Positions 33,062 through 42,773 of a stretch of 64,000 nt of DNA are shown here, in pieces (within the stretch, counting starts at the first letter, position 1; each line of letters starts with the position of its first letter). The position numbers were made by a program, and so were the translations under genes. The notes below the pieces were generated by a model. That model saw nothing but the letters and a program-made list of their open reading frames with translations. It was not told where the DNA came from and ran no database searches. The stretch is from Pseudomonadales bacterium (GTDB taxonomy: Bacteria; Pseudomonadota; Gammaproteobacteria; Pseudomonadales; Azotimanducaceae): NCBI GenBank assembly GCA_017854255.1, contig JAFMIA010000001.1, positions 68,561 to 132,560 on the forward strand, written 5' to 3'.

Positions 33062-34008
33062 GTTTTGTCCTCTGGGAATATCGCGGGGCTATCCGGTTTA
33101 GCGCGTCGAGCGGCCCTTGGATGGGCTTGATCATAAACTTGAGCGAGGTGCTGAAAATCAAGATGCGTATAAATTTGGGTTGTACTAATGTCTGCGTGGC
33201 CGAGCAGTTCTTGAATGGCTCGAAGGTCTCCGCTGGACTCTAGGATATGACTGGCAAAGGAATGCCGAAGCATATGGGGGTGAACATGCAAGCCATTGCC
33301 TTGTTTACGGGTCCAAGATTTAATTCGCGCTTGAACATTGGTGTTGCTGACGCGCTTGCCGCGCTCGCTGATGAACAAGGCGTCCGCATCTATCTCCGCG
33401 CCTTTCGTTGGGGCATTGTCACGGACTTTCAACCAATCCTTGAGCGCCGTTTGGGCGTGGCGGCCGATCGGTAAAATGCGTTCTTTATTGCCCTTGCCGC
33501 GAACCAAGACGGTGTTTTCATCCCAGGAAAGGCTGCTTTTATTGCAAGCGGTCAATTCTGACAATCTAAGTCCTGAGGAGTAAAACAGCTCTAATATCGC
33601 TTTGTCGCGTACGTCGTGCCAGCTAAGCGCCTCCACCATTAAGAGCTTGGAGACTTGATCCGCATCGAGTGTTTTCGGTAGACGCCGAGGGGTTTTGGGC
33701 GCACTAACCAATTGCGCGGGATTGAGATCAACACCCGACTCGCGGGCAAGGTAGTCAAAAAAAGTGCGTAGTGCAGACAGCTTGCGTTGCTGAGATCGAC
33801 CGGAGAGGCCTTTGCGGTGCCCTTGGCTGATGAGGCCTCGTATGTCGGCTGCTTTCAAATCCTGCGCCTGATCGATATCAGCCTCACAGGCATACTTTAA
33901 GAGCGCTGTTAGGTCATGCTGGTAGGCCGCGAGCGTATGGCGGGACAACCGGCGCTCATTTTTGAGATGAGACAAGAAGGCATCAACTTGCTCGGCCAAT
34001 CCGATCAA
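33058..34008 (-). CDS. xerC: Tyrosine recombinase XerC
   Basis: XerC with XerD resolves chromosome dimers at dif. The 316-residue protein has the N-terminal SAM-like DNA-binding domain (about 1-95) and the catalytic domain: Arg in SSGLRLSELTA, Lys in RGKGNKERILP, HMLRHSFASH and LLGHADISTTQIYTHL with the nucleophilic Tyr. XerC rather than XerD is chosen from the DUF484-xerC-yigB operon. It starts 4 nt after the DUF484 stop. Confidence 0.93.
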   Translation of the reverse strand: MIGLAEQVDAFLSHLKNERRLSRHTLAAYQHDLTALLKYACEADIDQAQDLKAADIRGLISQGHRKGLSGRSQQRKLSALRTFFDYLARESGVDLNPAQLVSAPKTPRRLPKTLDADQVSKLLMVEALSWHDVRDKAILELFYSSGLRLSELTACNKSSLSWDENTVLVRGKGNKERILPIGRHAQTALKDWLKVRDNAPTKGAEIDADALFISERGKRVSNTNVQARIKSWTRKQGNGLHVHPHMLRHSFASHILESSGDLRAIQELLGHADISTTQIYTHLDFQHLAQVYDQAHPRAARRAKPDSPAIFPEDKT

Positions 34009-34012
34009 TGGT

Positions 34013-34690
34013 TCAGTCCCCTTGCTTTGGGTTATCGATCAAAAAACGATGTTTGATCAGTCCCGCTAAGAAGTCGCCGATAAATTGAATGAACAAGGTG
34101 TCCTGATCGCGATGGAAGCCATTGCTGTCTTGGCTGCCAATGGTGAGCGCGCCGACCAAGTCTTCACTAACGAGCGGAATAATCGCGCAGGATGAAATGT
34201 CATGATCCAGGTCCGGGAAAAGGCACTTTGATTCTTCTGCCCGCACGACACCCAGAATGGGTTTATCAGGATTAAATAAGCCTCCAACGGCTGTTTGAAA
34301 GTTTGCTTGGGACACGAAGCTGGTGGCCGTACAGTCGGGCTCAGCCTTATCTTGGAAGATGAACAAATGGTAGTCTCGGGTGTCGAGGGTTGCCTTCAAG
34401 ATTTCGCCTAGTCGAGCCGTTGCTGCTTGAATCGACTGCGGTTTTTGCAACTGTTGAACCAGTTGATGACAGAGCTGGAAGAGCGTTTGGTTTTGTGTCG
34501 ACACGTCTATAAATTCATGGATCTGCTGTTCTGCTAGCGCCAATTTTTCGGACACCAGCTGTAGCTTGTGTCCTGCAAGCGAGACCGCACCTTTTGTGTC
34601 AGGGATGGCTTCCAGAACGAGACGCTCTAAATCGTCGGGATGCTCTTTTAAATAGTTTTGGATTTGGGTGTAGGTAACCTTTTCACTCAT
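34013..34690 (-). CDS. DUF484 (YigA-like) GAF-fold protein
   Basis: This 225-residue soluble protein starts with the DUF484 N-terminal helix pair (YLKEHPDDLERL) and continues with a GAF-like domain. Function is unknown. It always lies between dapF and xerC in gammaproteobacteria, as here (9 nt after dapF, 4 nt before xerC). A ligand-sensing role is suggested by the GAF fold only. Confidence 0.85.
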   Translation of the reverse strand: MSEKVTYTQIQNYLKEHPDDLERLVLEAIPDTKGAVSLAGHKLQLVSEKLALAEQQIHEFIDVSTQNQTLFQLCHQLVQQLQKPQSIQAATARLGEILKATLDTRDYHLFIFQDKAEPDCTATSFVSQANFQTAVGGLFNPDKPILGVVRAEESKCLFPDLDHDISSCAIIPLVSEDLVGALTIGSQDSNGFHRDQDTLFIQFIGDFLAGLIKHRFLIDNPKQGD

Positions 34691-34699
34691 GAGGGCTCC

Positions 34700-35548
34700 T
34701 TAAGACGGATCATTGATTTTGATTTTACCATCGAAGACTCGAACTGCCGGTCCGGTGAGCCAAAGGTCTTGTCCTGGCCCAGGCCAAGTGACGGTCACAG
34801 CGCCGCCCGGCATTTCGACCAAAACCGTCTCGGACAAAAGGTTCATTGCGCGGCCAACAGCAACCGCGGCGCAAGCGCCAGAACCACAAGCCAAGGTCTC
34901 GCCAGCGCCGCGTTCTGATACCCGTAGAGTGATGGCGGTCTGCGAGGTCAAGGCCATAAAGCCTACGTTAACCCCGGCCTCAAAGTGCGTTTGCGCGCGA
35001 AATTCAGTCGCGAGACCGGCAACATCCAGCGCCTGAGTGGACTCAACCAACAGCACCCCATGTGGGTTGCCAATATTAGCAACGCCGAAGGCATATCGTG
35101 AACCATCCTGAAACGACGCGGCATAAGGGGCCTGCTCGCCTGGTGTGGGTTCAAAGGGAATGGCGGCTGGATCCAGTTGTGGCTTTCCCATATTCACTCG
35201 AATAGCCTGGCTAGAAACGCGCTGTGTGGTGAGTTGCCCGGTGTTTGTTTGCAATACCAATTCTGACTTGGGCGATAACTGCTTATCAAAAATAAACTTC
35301 GCAACACAGCGCGCACCGTTTCCGCATTGGCCTGACTCTGAGCCATCAGCATTATAGATGCGATAGAAAAAATCGGCTGTGCGGATGGTTGGGGGCTCGA
35401 TTGTGAGCAACTGATCGAAACCAACACCCGTATGCCGGTGGGCGAGATCGCGTACGCAGGCGGGGCTCAAGGCGCCTGCTTGGGTTACCAAATCGATTAC
35501 GACAAAGTCATTACCACTGCCGTGCATTTTCGAGAAGTTGACGATCAT
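34700..35548 (-). CDS. dapF: Diaminopimelate epimerase
   Basis: DapF converts LL- to meso-diaminopimelate for lysine and peptidoglycan. The 282-residue protein opens with FSKMHGSGNDFVVID and has both catalytic cysteines: C75 in SGQCGNGARC and the second in LACGSGACA near residue 220. It follows lysA by 9 nt, and the two work on the same metabolite. Confidence 0.96.
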   Translation of the reverse strand: MIVNFSKMHGSGNDFVVIDLVTQAGALSPACVRDLAHRHTGVGFDQLLTIEPPTIRTADFFYRIYNADGSESGQCGNGARCVAKFIFDKQLSPKSELVLQTNTGQLTTQRVSSQAIRVNMGKPQLDPAAIPFEPTPGEQAPYAASFQDGSRYAFGVANIGNPHGVLLVESTQALDVAGLATEFRAQTHFEAGVNVGFMALTSQTAITLRVSERGAGETLACGSGACAAVAVGRAMNLLSETVLVEMPGGAVTVTWPGPGQDLWLTGPAVRVFDGKIKINDPS

Positions 35549-35557
35549 AACCAGGCC

Positions 35558-36841
35558 TTAGCGTGCGCTGATGTTGACGGTTGGCGCGCTCGTCACCGTG
35601 CCGAGATTGGTTTCTGCGGCTAGGACATCATCGATGGTTTCGCGCCGGCGAATCAATTGTGCCTCCGCGCCGTCAACCAAAACCTCAGCAGCCCGACCTC
35701 GAGTATTGTAATTGGAGCTCATCGACATGCCATAGGCGCCGGACGACGCAAGGGCAATGAGCGCGCCGCTTTTTAAATCGATCAAGCAGTCCTTTGCCAG
35801 GAAATCGCCGGATTCACAGATCGGGCCGACGATTTCAAACCGCTCTGATGGGTTGGTCTGTGCGATCACCGGCAGCACCGCCTGCACCGCGTCATAGAGC
35901 GCTGGCCGAATCAAATCGTTCATGGCCGCATCAACAACTGCGAAGGCCCGAGACTCGTTATGCTTGGTGTAGAGTACTTGGGTGAGCAGGATGCCAGCAT
36001 TTGCAACGATGTACCGTCCCGGCTCCAAAATAATCTCGAGTTTGCGATCGGCCATCTTTTGCTGCAAGGCATCTGAGAGCGCCTTGATCGGGAAGTCCGG
36101 TTCTTGCTCATAACGGATCCCCATGCCGCCCCCGATGTCAAAGTGTTCAAGAACAATCCCTTGGTCATTGAGCTGGTCAATGAGGGTAAACATCTTGTCG
36201 AGGGCATCGAGATAGGGCGCAAGCTGTGTGATTTGCGAGCCAATATGAATATCGATGCCCTTGACCATAATCCCAGTCAGACTTTGGGCCGCGGCGTAAA
36301 GTCGTAACGCTTGGTTCATCGGAACGCCAAACTTGGATTCTTTTAAACCGGTCGAGATGTAGGGATGGGTTTTGGGGTCGACGTCTGGGTTGACTCTAAG
36401 GGAAATTGGCGCCGTGGTGCCAAGTCGTTCTGCGATCTCCGCGATGTGGTGAAGTTCTGCCTCTGACTCGACATTAAAGCATTTTATTTTGGCAGCCAGG
36501 GCCGCTTCGATTTCATCTGTTTGTTTACCAACACCGGAAAATACGATTTTGTTTGGGTCGGCACCCACTCTCAAAACGCGGACCAATTCGCCACCTGAAA
36601 CGATATCAAAGCCAGCGCCCAAATCGCATAACCGCTTTAAAACGGCCAGATTCGAATTCGCTTTGACCGCGTAACAAATGAGGGGGTTATGGTACTCAAA
36701 GGCGGATTGGATCGTTTCAAATGCGACCGTCATGGCGCTTGCTGAGTAAACAAAACAGGGGGTGCCAAAGGTGCTCGCCAAGTTGTCGAGGGGGTAGTCT
36801 TCACAGTGCAGGCGGTTTTCTTGGTAGTTAAAATCGTTCAT
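35558..36841 (-). CDS. lysA: Diaminopimelate decarboxylase
   Basis: LysA decarboxylates meso-diaminopimelate to lysine with PLP. The 427-residue protein has the PLP lysine in CYAVKANSN (K60), the HIGSQ motif, and GGGMGIRY and ILEPGRYIVAN glycine/arginine motifs for phosphate binding. The start is ATG 36841, which overlaps the lptM stop as ATGA. An open frame extends upstream but only through lptM in another phase. Confidence 0.95.
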   Translation of the reverse strand: MNDFNYQENRLHCEDYPLDNLASTFGTPCFVYSASAMTVAFETIQSAFEYHNPLICYAVKANSNLAVLKRLCDLGAGFDIVSGGELVRVLRVGADPNKIVFSGVGKQTDEIEAALAAKIKCFNVESEAELHHIAEIAERLGTTAPISLRVNPDVDPKTHPYISTGLKESKFGVPMNQALRLYAAAQSLTGIMVKGIDIHIGSQITQLAPYLDALDKMFTLIDQLNDQGIVLEHFDIGGGMGIRYEQEPDFPIKALSDALQQKMADRKLEIILEPGRYIVANAGILLTQVLYTKHNESRAFAVVDAAMNDLIRPALYDAVQAVLPVIAQTNPSERFEIVGPICESGDFLAKDCLIDLKSGALIALASSGAYGMSMSSNYNTRGRAAEVLVDGAEAQLIRRRETIDDVLAAETNLGTVTSAPTVNISAR

Positions 36842-36951
36842 GCACGCTCCTTGACCGTTACCGGCTCGGCCAGGGTTTCTTTGGGATAGAGAGGGCCCTT
36901 CTGACCGCAACTCGTCAGGATGAGGCAAAGAATAATGACAATTGTTCGCAT
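36838..36951 (-). CDS. lptM: LptM (YifL)-type small lipoprotein
   Basis: This is a 37-residue lipoprotein: a short hydrophobic signal (IVIILCLILTSC) with lipidated Cys13, followed by GQKGPLYPKE, the conserved LptM motif. E. coli LptM helps oxidise and mature the LptDE translocon for LPS. The lptM-lysA-dapF order is the standard one. The chosen ATG 36951 gives a normal signal peptide; the longer frame to 37053 does not. It is divergent from cyaY. Confidence 0.87.
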   Translation of the reverse strand: MRTIVIILCLILTSCGQKGPLYPKETLAEPVTVKERA

Positions 36952-37014
36952 AGCGCACGATAAAGGCGGAAACGTTGAGTATACTGCGTTCGGTGGTTGA
37001 TAGGGAGAAGGGAT

Positions 37015-37356
37015 TTGTCGCAAGGCTCGATAGAACAGCAGTATCATCAGCAACTTGATGCGCTGATGATGATGATTGAAGATTGTATTGATGAATTACC
37101 GCAAGATGTTGACGTTGATGGGGCCAATGGTCAGCTGACGCTAACCTTTCCTGATGGGTCTCAGATCGTGATCAGTCGACAGCCGGTCCAACAGGAAATT
37201 TGGGTGGCTGCTAAGTCGGGCGGTTTTCATCTTCGTGAGCAGCAAGATCAGTGGTTTTGCGCGGTGACCCAGGAGCGCTTATCTGCGCTGCTCAACCGGG
37301 TCGTGAGTGAACAATCTGGGGCGCCGGTCGAAGTCTTTACCCTAATTGATGCTTAG
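37015..37356 (+). CDS. cyaY: Frataxin homolog CyaY
   Basis: CyaY binds iron and regulates iron-sulfur cluster assembly on IscU. The 113-residue protein matches the family: an acidic first helix ([15 protein letters not shown]), [16 protein letters not shown], the [13 protein letters not shown] strand and a C-terminal helix. The start is taken as TTG 37015, which follows AGAAGG at 37005; TTG 36997 is also in frame. It faces lptM and overlaps the convergent argH by 20 bp. Confidence 0.9.
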   Translation: MSQGSIEQQYHQQLDALMMMIEDCIDELPQDVDVDGANGQLTLTFPDGSQIVISRQPVQQEIWVAAKSGGFHLREQQDQWFCAVTQERLSALLNRVVSEQSGAPVEVFTLIDA

Positions 37357-38722
37357 CCCGGGCAATGGCCGCCCGAACCGTGTCGGGCGCTGTCCCGCCA
37401 AGGTGTGATCTGGCGGCAACCGAGCCTTCCAAAGTGAGCACTGCGTAAACATCCTCCGTGATTTGATCGCTTTCTGTCTCGAAATCAGCCAGCGTCAATG
37501 CTGCTAAATCGACGCCCCGCTCGACCGCAAGCCCCACTAAACGCCCGACAACGTGATGGGCATCACGGAACGCCAGGCCCTTCCTCACCAAGTAATCAGC
37601 AAGGTCTGTGGCGGTGGCAAAGCCGCGTTCCGCCGCGGCGCGCATATTGTCGGGCTGGGCTTTGATATTGGGGATCATATCGCCAAAAGCGCGCAGGCAA
37701 TCTTTCAGGGTTCGAACGGTATCGATGAGCGGCTCTTTGTCTTCTTGATTGTCCTTGTTATAGGCCAGCGGTTGACTCTTCATCAGGGTGAGCAGCGCCA
37801 TAAGGCTGCCAAAGACCCGAGCCGCTTTGCCTCGAACGAGTTCTGGGACATCAGGATTCTTTTTCTGCGGCATGATCGAGGACCCGGTGCAAAACCGGTC
37901 CGGCAGTTCGATGAACCCAAATTGGGGCGAGGCCCACAAGATCATCTCCTCTGACCAACGCGATAGATGCATCATCAAAAGACTGGCGGCGCTGGTAAAT
38001 TCAATCGCAAAATCTCGATCACTGACCGCATCGAGTGAATTTTCTGCGATCGCCTCAAAACCCAGCAACTCCGCAACCATCGCGCGATCGATTGGAAAGC
38101 TAGTGCCAGCCAATGCCGCAGCGCCGAGGGGCAAGGTGTTGACCCGGCGTCGACAGTCTTGGAGTCGATCGGCGTCGCGGCGCAGCATTTCGTACCAGGC
38201 CATGAGGTGGTGACCAAAAACCACAGGCTGAGCAACTTGCAGATGGGTGAATCCGGGCATAATGGTCTCGCAATGGCCTTCGGCGAGATCCAGGAGTCCA
38301 CGTTGTAAATGCCGGATCTGTTCCAGGATCAGGTCGATATTGTGCCGGAGATACATTCTGACATCGGTTGCGACTTGATCGTTTCGGCTTCGGCCGGTGT
38401 GCAGGGCTTTGCCCTGCTCGCCAATCCGGTCTGTGAGCGCAGCTTCGATGTTCATGTGAACATCCTCAAGCTGAACGGACCAATTGAAGACACCGGCTTC
38501 GATATCTGCTCGGATTTCGTTCAGGCCGGTGATAATGGCCTCGGCGGTCTCACCGTCGATAATGCCGCATCGACCCAGCATTGTGGCATGAGCCACGGAC
38601 CCTTCGATGTCGAACAGGGCTAGCTCGAAATCGAACGTGACGGATGCGGTAAAGGCTTCAACAAAGGCATCGGTTGCCTCCGAAAAACGACCGTCCCATA
38701 GCTTTTCATTGCCTTGGCTCAC
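37337..38722 (-). CDS. argH: Argininosuccinate lyase
   Basis: ArgH releases arginine and fumarate, the last step of arginine synthesis. The 461-residue protein has the superfamily signature [12 protein letters not shown] with catalytic S281/S282, the TH pair (T159-H160) in [10 protein letters not shown] and HTGRSRNDQ near 108. Length is normal. Confidence 0.96.
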   Translation of the reverse strand: MSQGNEKLWDGRFSEATDAFVEAFTASVTFDFELALFDIEGSVAHATMLGRCGIIDGETAEAIITGLNEIRADIEAGVFNWSVQLEDVHMNIEAALTDRIGEQGKALHTGRSRNDQVATDVRMYLRHNIDLILEQIRHLQRGLLDLAEGHCETIMPGFTHLQVAQPVVFGHHLMAWYEMLRRDADRLQDCRRRVNTLPLGAAALAGTSFPIDRAMVAELLGFEAIAENSLDAVSDRDFAIEFTSAASLLMMHLSRWSEEMILWASPQFGFIELPDRFCTGSSIMPQKKNPDVPELVRGKAARVFGSLMALLTLMKSQPLAYNKDNQEDKEPLIDTVRTLKDCLRAFGDMIPNIKAQPDNMRAAAERGFATATDLADYLVRKGLAFRDAHHVVGRLVGLAVERGVDLAALTLADFETESDQITEDVYAVLTLEGSVAARSHLGGTAPDTVRAAIARAKHQLG

Positions 38723-38749
38723 TGGGGTATCCTGATGCTCAAAAACAAG

Positions 38750-38755
38750 AGTATA
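38750..38755 (-). promoter_or_regulatory. Extended -10 promoter of argH
   Basis: On the minus strand TGGTATACT is an extended -10 (TGn plus TATACT), 28 bp upstream of the argH ATG. No good -35 lies 16-18 bp further. The other half of this 207-bp spacer (38756-38929) must drive hemC, but I see no strong hexamers there. Confidence 0.5.
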
Positions 38756-38929
38756 CCAGCTGGTGAATCAGAGTTGGCGTGATCTACAGACAAGGGCAGG
38801 CGATGGGTTTTAATCGGGCTGGCCCGAATCAAGTCTCAGTTAGGGCGCCCGGCCCGGTTTCTGAAAATCAAGGTTTACTCGTCATCCCGTCCAAGTTAGT
38901 GTTGCGTTTTTAGACGTTGAGAGCCCCCC

Positions 38930-39859
38930 TTGAGAATCATTCGCCTTGCCACGCGCAAAAGCCCCTTGGCCCTTTGGCAGGCTAATGACGTCGCAGATCA
39001 GATCAGAGCAAGTTTCCCCGAGGTACAGGTCGAGATAGTCGGTTTATCGACCGAAGGCGATCGGAATCGTGTTGCCGCTCTGTCAGAGATTGGCGGTAAG
39101 GGCGTTTTCGTTAAAGAACTCGAAATTGCCTTACAAACCGGTGATGCTGATTTCGCAGTGCATTCAACCAAGGATGTACCCGCTGAATTACCAGATGGTC
39201 TAGCGTTGGTTGCGCTGTGTCAGCGCGCGGATCCTCGGGATGCGTTTGTTGCCAATGATTATGGTGGCTTGGCCGACCTGCCGCCCGGCGCAAAAATTGG
39301 TTCGTCGAGCTTACGGCGGTGCCTGCAATTGGCCAAGGCTTATCCCCAGCTTGTGTTTGAAAACCTTCGAGGTAATGTTGAAACGCGCCTGAAGCGTTTA
39401 GATAACGGTGATTTTCAGGGCATTATCCTGGCCTCGGCTGGCCTTGCCCGCTTAGGCTTGGGTCACCGGATCACTGAAAACATCCCGACTGATATTTGTC
39501 TCCCCAGCGCCGGACAAGGCGCTGTCGGGCTTGAAGCGCGTGCCGATCGAGAGGATCTGATTGATATCATTAGGGCTGTGAACCACGAGTCAACCTTTGC
39601 CACGGTCAGTTGCGAGCGTCAGATTTCGCGTAGGCTTGGGGCGACTTGCAATTTACCGGTTGCCGCTTTCGCACGACGCTTAGGCAATGACGCTGAGCCA
39701 ACGGTGCAACTAGACACCTTTGTGAGTGATCTGCGCGGTGAGCAAGTGCTCACTGTTAGTGGACGCGATGTGATCGAAAATGCCCGGGCTATGGCGGATC
39801 GGGTTGCAGACGAGCTAATCGACAAAGGGGCTTTAGCGCTGGTTGCTGAGTCGCCCTAA
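38930..39859 (+). CDS. hemC: Porphobilinogen deaminase
   Basis: HemC joins four porphobilinogens into hydroxymethylbilane. The 309-residue protein has KELEIALQTGDADFAVHSTK, GSSSLRR and NVETRLKRLD substrate-binding segments, and the dipyrromethane-cofactor cysteine C240 in LGATCNLPVAAFA. It starts at TTG 38930, with no in-frame ATG that keeps the first strand MRIIRLATRKSPLALWQA. hemD follows without a gap, so hemC-hemD-hemX-hemY form one operon. Confidence 0.95.
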   Translation: MRIIRLATRKSPLALWQANDVADQIRASFPEVQVEIVGLSTEGDRNRVAALSEIGGKGVFVKELEIALQTGDADFAVHSTKDVPAELPDGLALVALCQRADPRDAFVANDYGGLADLPPGAKIGSSSLRRCLQLAKAYPQLVFENLRGNVETRLKRLDNGDFQGIILASAGLARLGLGHRITENIPTDICLPSAGQGAVGLEARADREDLIDIIRAVNHESTFATVSCERQISRRLGATCNLPVAAFARRLGNDAEPTVQLDTFVSDLRGEQVLTVSGRDVIENARAMADRVADELIDKGALALVAESP

Positions 39860-40606
39860 ATGATCAAAAAAATACTGCTTACCCGGCCAGCTGGGTTTAA
39901 TGACGAGATCGCCGCGGCATTACAGGCGCGCAAGATTCAGGTCCTGCAGGCGCCCTTAGTTCAGATTCAGGGGCTGAATCTTGTGACCGCCCAGCGGCCG
40001 CCTGATGGGTACCTTGATCCCGAGCAGTATATTATTTTCACCAGCCAAAATGCGATCGACTATGCGGGAGACTTGATCCCGCAACTGGCTCGGGCAGCCA
40101 AGACGAATGTCTTTGCTGTTGGTCCAGCAACAAAAATGCGGCTTGAAGCGTTAGGAATCTTGGCCATTGCGCCAGATCGGCCTGGCTCTGAACCCTTGCT
40201 GAACTTGCCGGTGTTCGCCGCGCCTTTCGCTAAGAAGGTGCTCATCGTGACCGGTCGATTGGGTCGGGATTACCTTGAGACGACTTTACAAGATCGCGGG
40301 GCAACGGTTGCGCGGTACGAATGTTACGAGCGAGTCCCCCAGCGCATCGAAAACCTTGATGCGCTGATCGCCGAGGGTTATGACGCGATCTTAGTAACCA
40401 GTACCGATATTTTGCAGGCTTTGTCGAGCCATTTATCCGAGGCGAGCCGGCGTCGAGTGGTGCTGTGCGTCACCGCGAGCAGAATTGCCGATGTTGCGCG
40501 GCGCTTGGGATATATCCAGTTAATTGAGGCCCCGGACGCCAGTGTCTCTGGCATACTCGAGGGATTAACCCGTGATCCATCAAATCAAGGAGCCGAGTTC
40601 CCGTGA
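39860..40606 (+). CDS. hemD: Uroporphyrinogen-III synthase
   Basis: HemD closes and inverts ring D to give uroporphyrinogen III. The 248-residue protein has the two-domain HemD fold with weakly conserved sequence: LLTRPAGFNDEIAAAL, FTSQNAIDYAGD, FAVGPATKMRLEALG and LVTSTDILQAL. ATG 39860 directly follows the hemC TAA. The stop overlaps the hemX GTG (GTGA). Confidence 0.92.
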   Translation: MIKKILLTRPAGFNDEIAAALQARKIQVLQAPLVQIQGLNLVTAQRPPDGYLDPEQYIIFTSQNAIDYAGDLIPQLARAAKTNVFAVGPATKMRLEALGILAIAPDRPGSEPLLNLPVFAAPFAKKVLIVTGRLGRDYLETTLQDRGATVARYECYERVPQRIENLDALIAEGYDAILVTSTDILQALSSHLSEASRRRVVLCVTASRIADVARRLGYIQLIEAPDASVSGILEGLTRDPSNQGAEFP

Positions 40607-41670
40607 AGGCGCCAGTCCCCGAGTCAACCCAGAATCCATCTGAAACCTTACAAACCCCTGAAGCATCTGCGACGCCTCAATCAAGGGGTGCGCGAGGCCT
40701 CGGATTTGTTCTACTGCTGCTTTTAGCGGGTTTCGCGCTCAGTGCCTGGCAAATGTTGCTGCTACAAAATGAGCAAAAAAACCAAGCCGAAAGACTGGCC
40801 GCCTTGACGACTTTGCAGACGGAATTGGATCAAGCGCGGCAAGCGTTGTCCGATCTCAACCAAGAACAAAGCCAGCTCGTTGAAGCGCTGCAAGATGTAA
40901 CAATGCGTATCGATAGCCAAGCAGAATCCATTGCTTTAGTGCGTCAACAATCGACCGAGCAGGCGGCAGTATGGCAGCTGGCAGAGGTAGCAACCCTTGT
41001 GCGAATGGCGTCGCTTGCGCTCAATGTCTTTGCGGATGTTCCGCAAGCAATGGGCTTTCTGGGTCAGGCAGACAAGGCCTTAATCGGGGCTGAGGGGCGC
41101 GACTTGGTTTTGCTTCGCGCGGCCATCGTCTCTGATTTAGCGCTTTTGGCGCAGGTGCCATCGGTTGATCGAATTGGTCTTTATCTAAGCCTTGGCCAAT
41201 TGATGCGTGCTGTGCCAGATTTGCCTCTTAGGCGCGTGATGCTGGCGCCCAAGCAAATCTCGCAGTCGACGCAGCCGTTGGTCCCCGGTTTTTGGGGCTG
41301 GGCCCAGCAGGCATGGGATACCCTTTGGGTGCGATTGGTTGGCCTTGTCGACTTTAGGCGGGGCGAGTCTGTACCCAAACCCGTTCCAACGGCGCAAGCA
41401 GCACAAGACCTAAGGCAGAATCTATTACTGAGCTTAAGTACAGCGCAAAGTGCTCTGCTTCGCTTGGAGCAGCCTATTTTTGATGAGGAACTTCGTAAGG
41501 TTGATACCTGGGTCGGTGATTATTTTGATCCGACGGCTGCGGCGCATCAGGCTTTTTTGGCGGACTTAGGCCAACTAAAAATAGAGATCATTCAGCCGGA
41601 GCTGCCAACCGTCGAGGCGTCAATAGCCGCGTTAGCGCAGGTTCAAACGCCTCAGGCGGTGTCGCCCTGA
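40603..41670 (+). CDS. hemX: HemX-family membrane protein
   Basis: This 355-residue protein has one membrane segment (about 30-50, GLGFVLLLLLAGFALSAWQ) after a Pro/Thr-rich cytoplasmic tail, then a long coiled coil (about 50-115, rich in Gln, Leu and Glu). A helical periplasmic domain follows. Biochemical role is unsettled; it was once annotated as uroporphyrinogen methyltransferase without supporting motifs, and I see no SAM motif. It is always next to hemD. Start GTG 40603. Confidence 0.88.
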   Translation: MKAPVPESTQNPSETLQTPEASATPQSRGARGLGFVLLLLLAGFALSAWQMLLLQNEQKNQAERLAALTTLQTELDQARQALSDLNQEQSQLVEALQDVTMRIDSQAESIALVRQQSTEQAAVWQLAEVATLVRMASLALNVFADVPQAMGFLGQADKALIGAEGRDLVLLRAAIVSDLALLAQVPSVDRIGLYLSLGQLMRAVPDLPLRRVMLAPKQISQSTQPLVPGFWGWAQQAWDTLWVRLVGLVDFRRGESVPKPVPTAQAAQDLRQNLLLSLSTAQSALLRLEQPIFDEELRKVDTWVGDYFDPTAAAHQAFLADLGQLKIEIIQPELPTVEASIAALAQVQTPQAVSP

Positions 41671-42773
41671 TGCGTCGCTTCTTGCTCATCATTACGGTCG
41701 TTCTGGCGCTTGCGGTTGGTACGATCACGAGCCGCTCACCGGGTTATGTCCTGATTGCCTATGAAGACATGATGCTACAAACCAGTTTGTGGGTTGCGGT
41801 CCTTGGTCTGCTTGTGCTGCTGCTGGGGCTGCGCTGGTTATGGCTTTTCTTGCGGACTGTTTTGGGTACCAAAAACAAGCTTGCTGCTTGGTCTGATCAT
41901 CGTCGACTGGCGAGGGCCTTAACGTTCTTAGGTAAAGGCGCAACCCTTCGTGAATTGGGCGAAGTAAAGCGTGGTAATCGATATCTTTCGCAAGCGCTCG
42001 ATCTGCCGAGTACAAAACCTGCAGCGCTTGCGCTGCTGGCCACTGGCGAGGTGGGTGAGGCGCAGGCTAGTGCTTTAGAGGCCCTTGCCTTAGGCAGTCA
42101 ATCCCAGCAAGAACTGGCGGCGCTGAACCAAGCAGCGCTTGCGCTGAAGGCGGGTTTAACGGACCAAGCAGCCGAGCATATAACCGAGCTGCCAGACAAC
42201 CCAAAGACGCTCATGATAAAGCGCAGAGTATGGTTGGCCGCTAAAAACTGGGCCCTGTTGGCGAAACACAAACCGGCCGTCGCAAAATTTGATGAGACGC
42301 TGACGCTTGCCGAGCATGAGCAGTTAGTTGCTGGACGTCGAAGCTTGACGAGCGACGCCGAGCGGCAAGCTTGGCTTAATGCGCTGCCGAGTATTTCGCT
42401 GCAGGATGATGGTTTACTTGCGGCTGCGTTCGATGATTTTGATGAACCCAAACTTGCCGAGAAGCGTTGCCGCGCACTGATTGAGCAGTCTCCAACGCTC
42501 GCCTTGTATTTGGTTTACGCCGAACTAAGCCCTGAAACCCAAGTCGAAAGATCGCGGCAGATTACACGATGGCAACAGCAGGCGATGGGCGCGAATGTTT
42601 TGGCTGCCATGGGTGCACTGGCGGCGACGGCAGGAGATCACGCGGCCGCTGTGACGCATTATTCTGAGAGTCTTGCTTTGAAATCGTCAGCTTTGATTCG
42701 AATAAGGTTGGCCCGCTCGTTTCTAGCTTTGGGTGACTCGGACAACGCCTTGCTTCATCTACAGGCGCTTTAA
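41670..42773 (+). CDS. hemY: HemY-family TPR membrane protein
   Basis: This 367-residue protein has two N-terminal membrane helices (about 3-20 and 38-60) and a cytoplasmic or periplasmic TPR-like region (about 90-367, Ala/Leu-rich helical repeats ending in ALKSSALIRIRLARSFLALGD). It is unrelated to the oxidase also called HemY in Gram-positive bacteria. Its role with HemX is probably to organise heme-synthesis or export enzymes. ATG overlaps the hemX stop (TGATG), and the 3' end overlaps fre by 4 bp. Confidence 0.88.
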   Translation: MRRFLLIITVVLALAVGTITSRSPGYVLIAYEDMMLQTSLWVAVLGLLVLLLGLRWLWLFLRTVLGTKNKLAAWSDHRRLARALTFLGKGATLRELGEVKRGNRYLSQALDLPSTKPAALALLATGEVGEAQASALEALALGSQSQQELAALNQAALALKAGLTDQAAEHITELPDNPKTLMIKRRVWLAAKNWALLAKHKPAVAKFDETLTLAEHEQLVAGRRSLTSDAERQAWLNALPSISLQDDGLLAAAFDDFDEPKLAEKRCRALIEQSPTLALYLVYAELSPETQVERSRQITRWQQQAMGANVLAAMGALAATAGDHAAAVTHYSESLALKSSALIRIRLARSFLALGDSDNALLHLQAL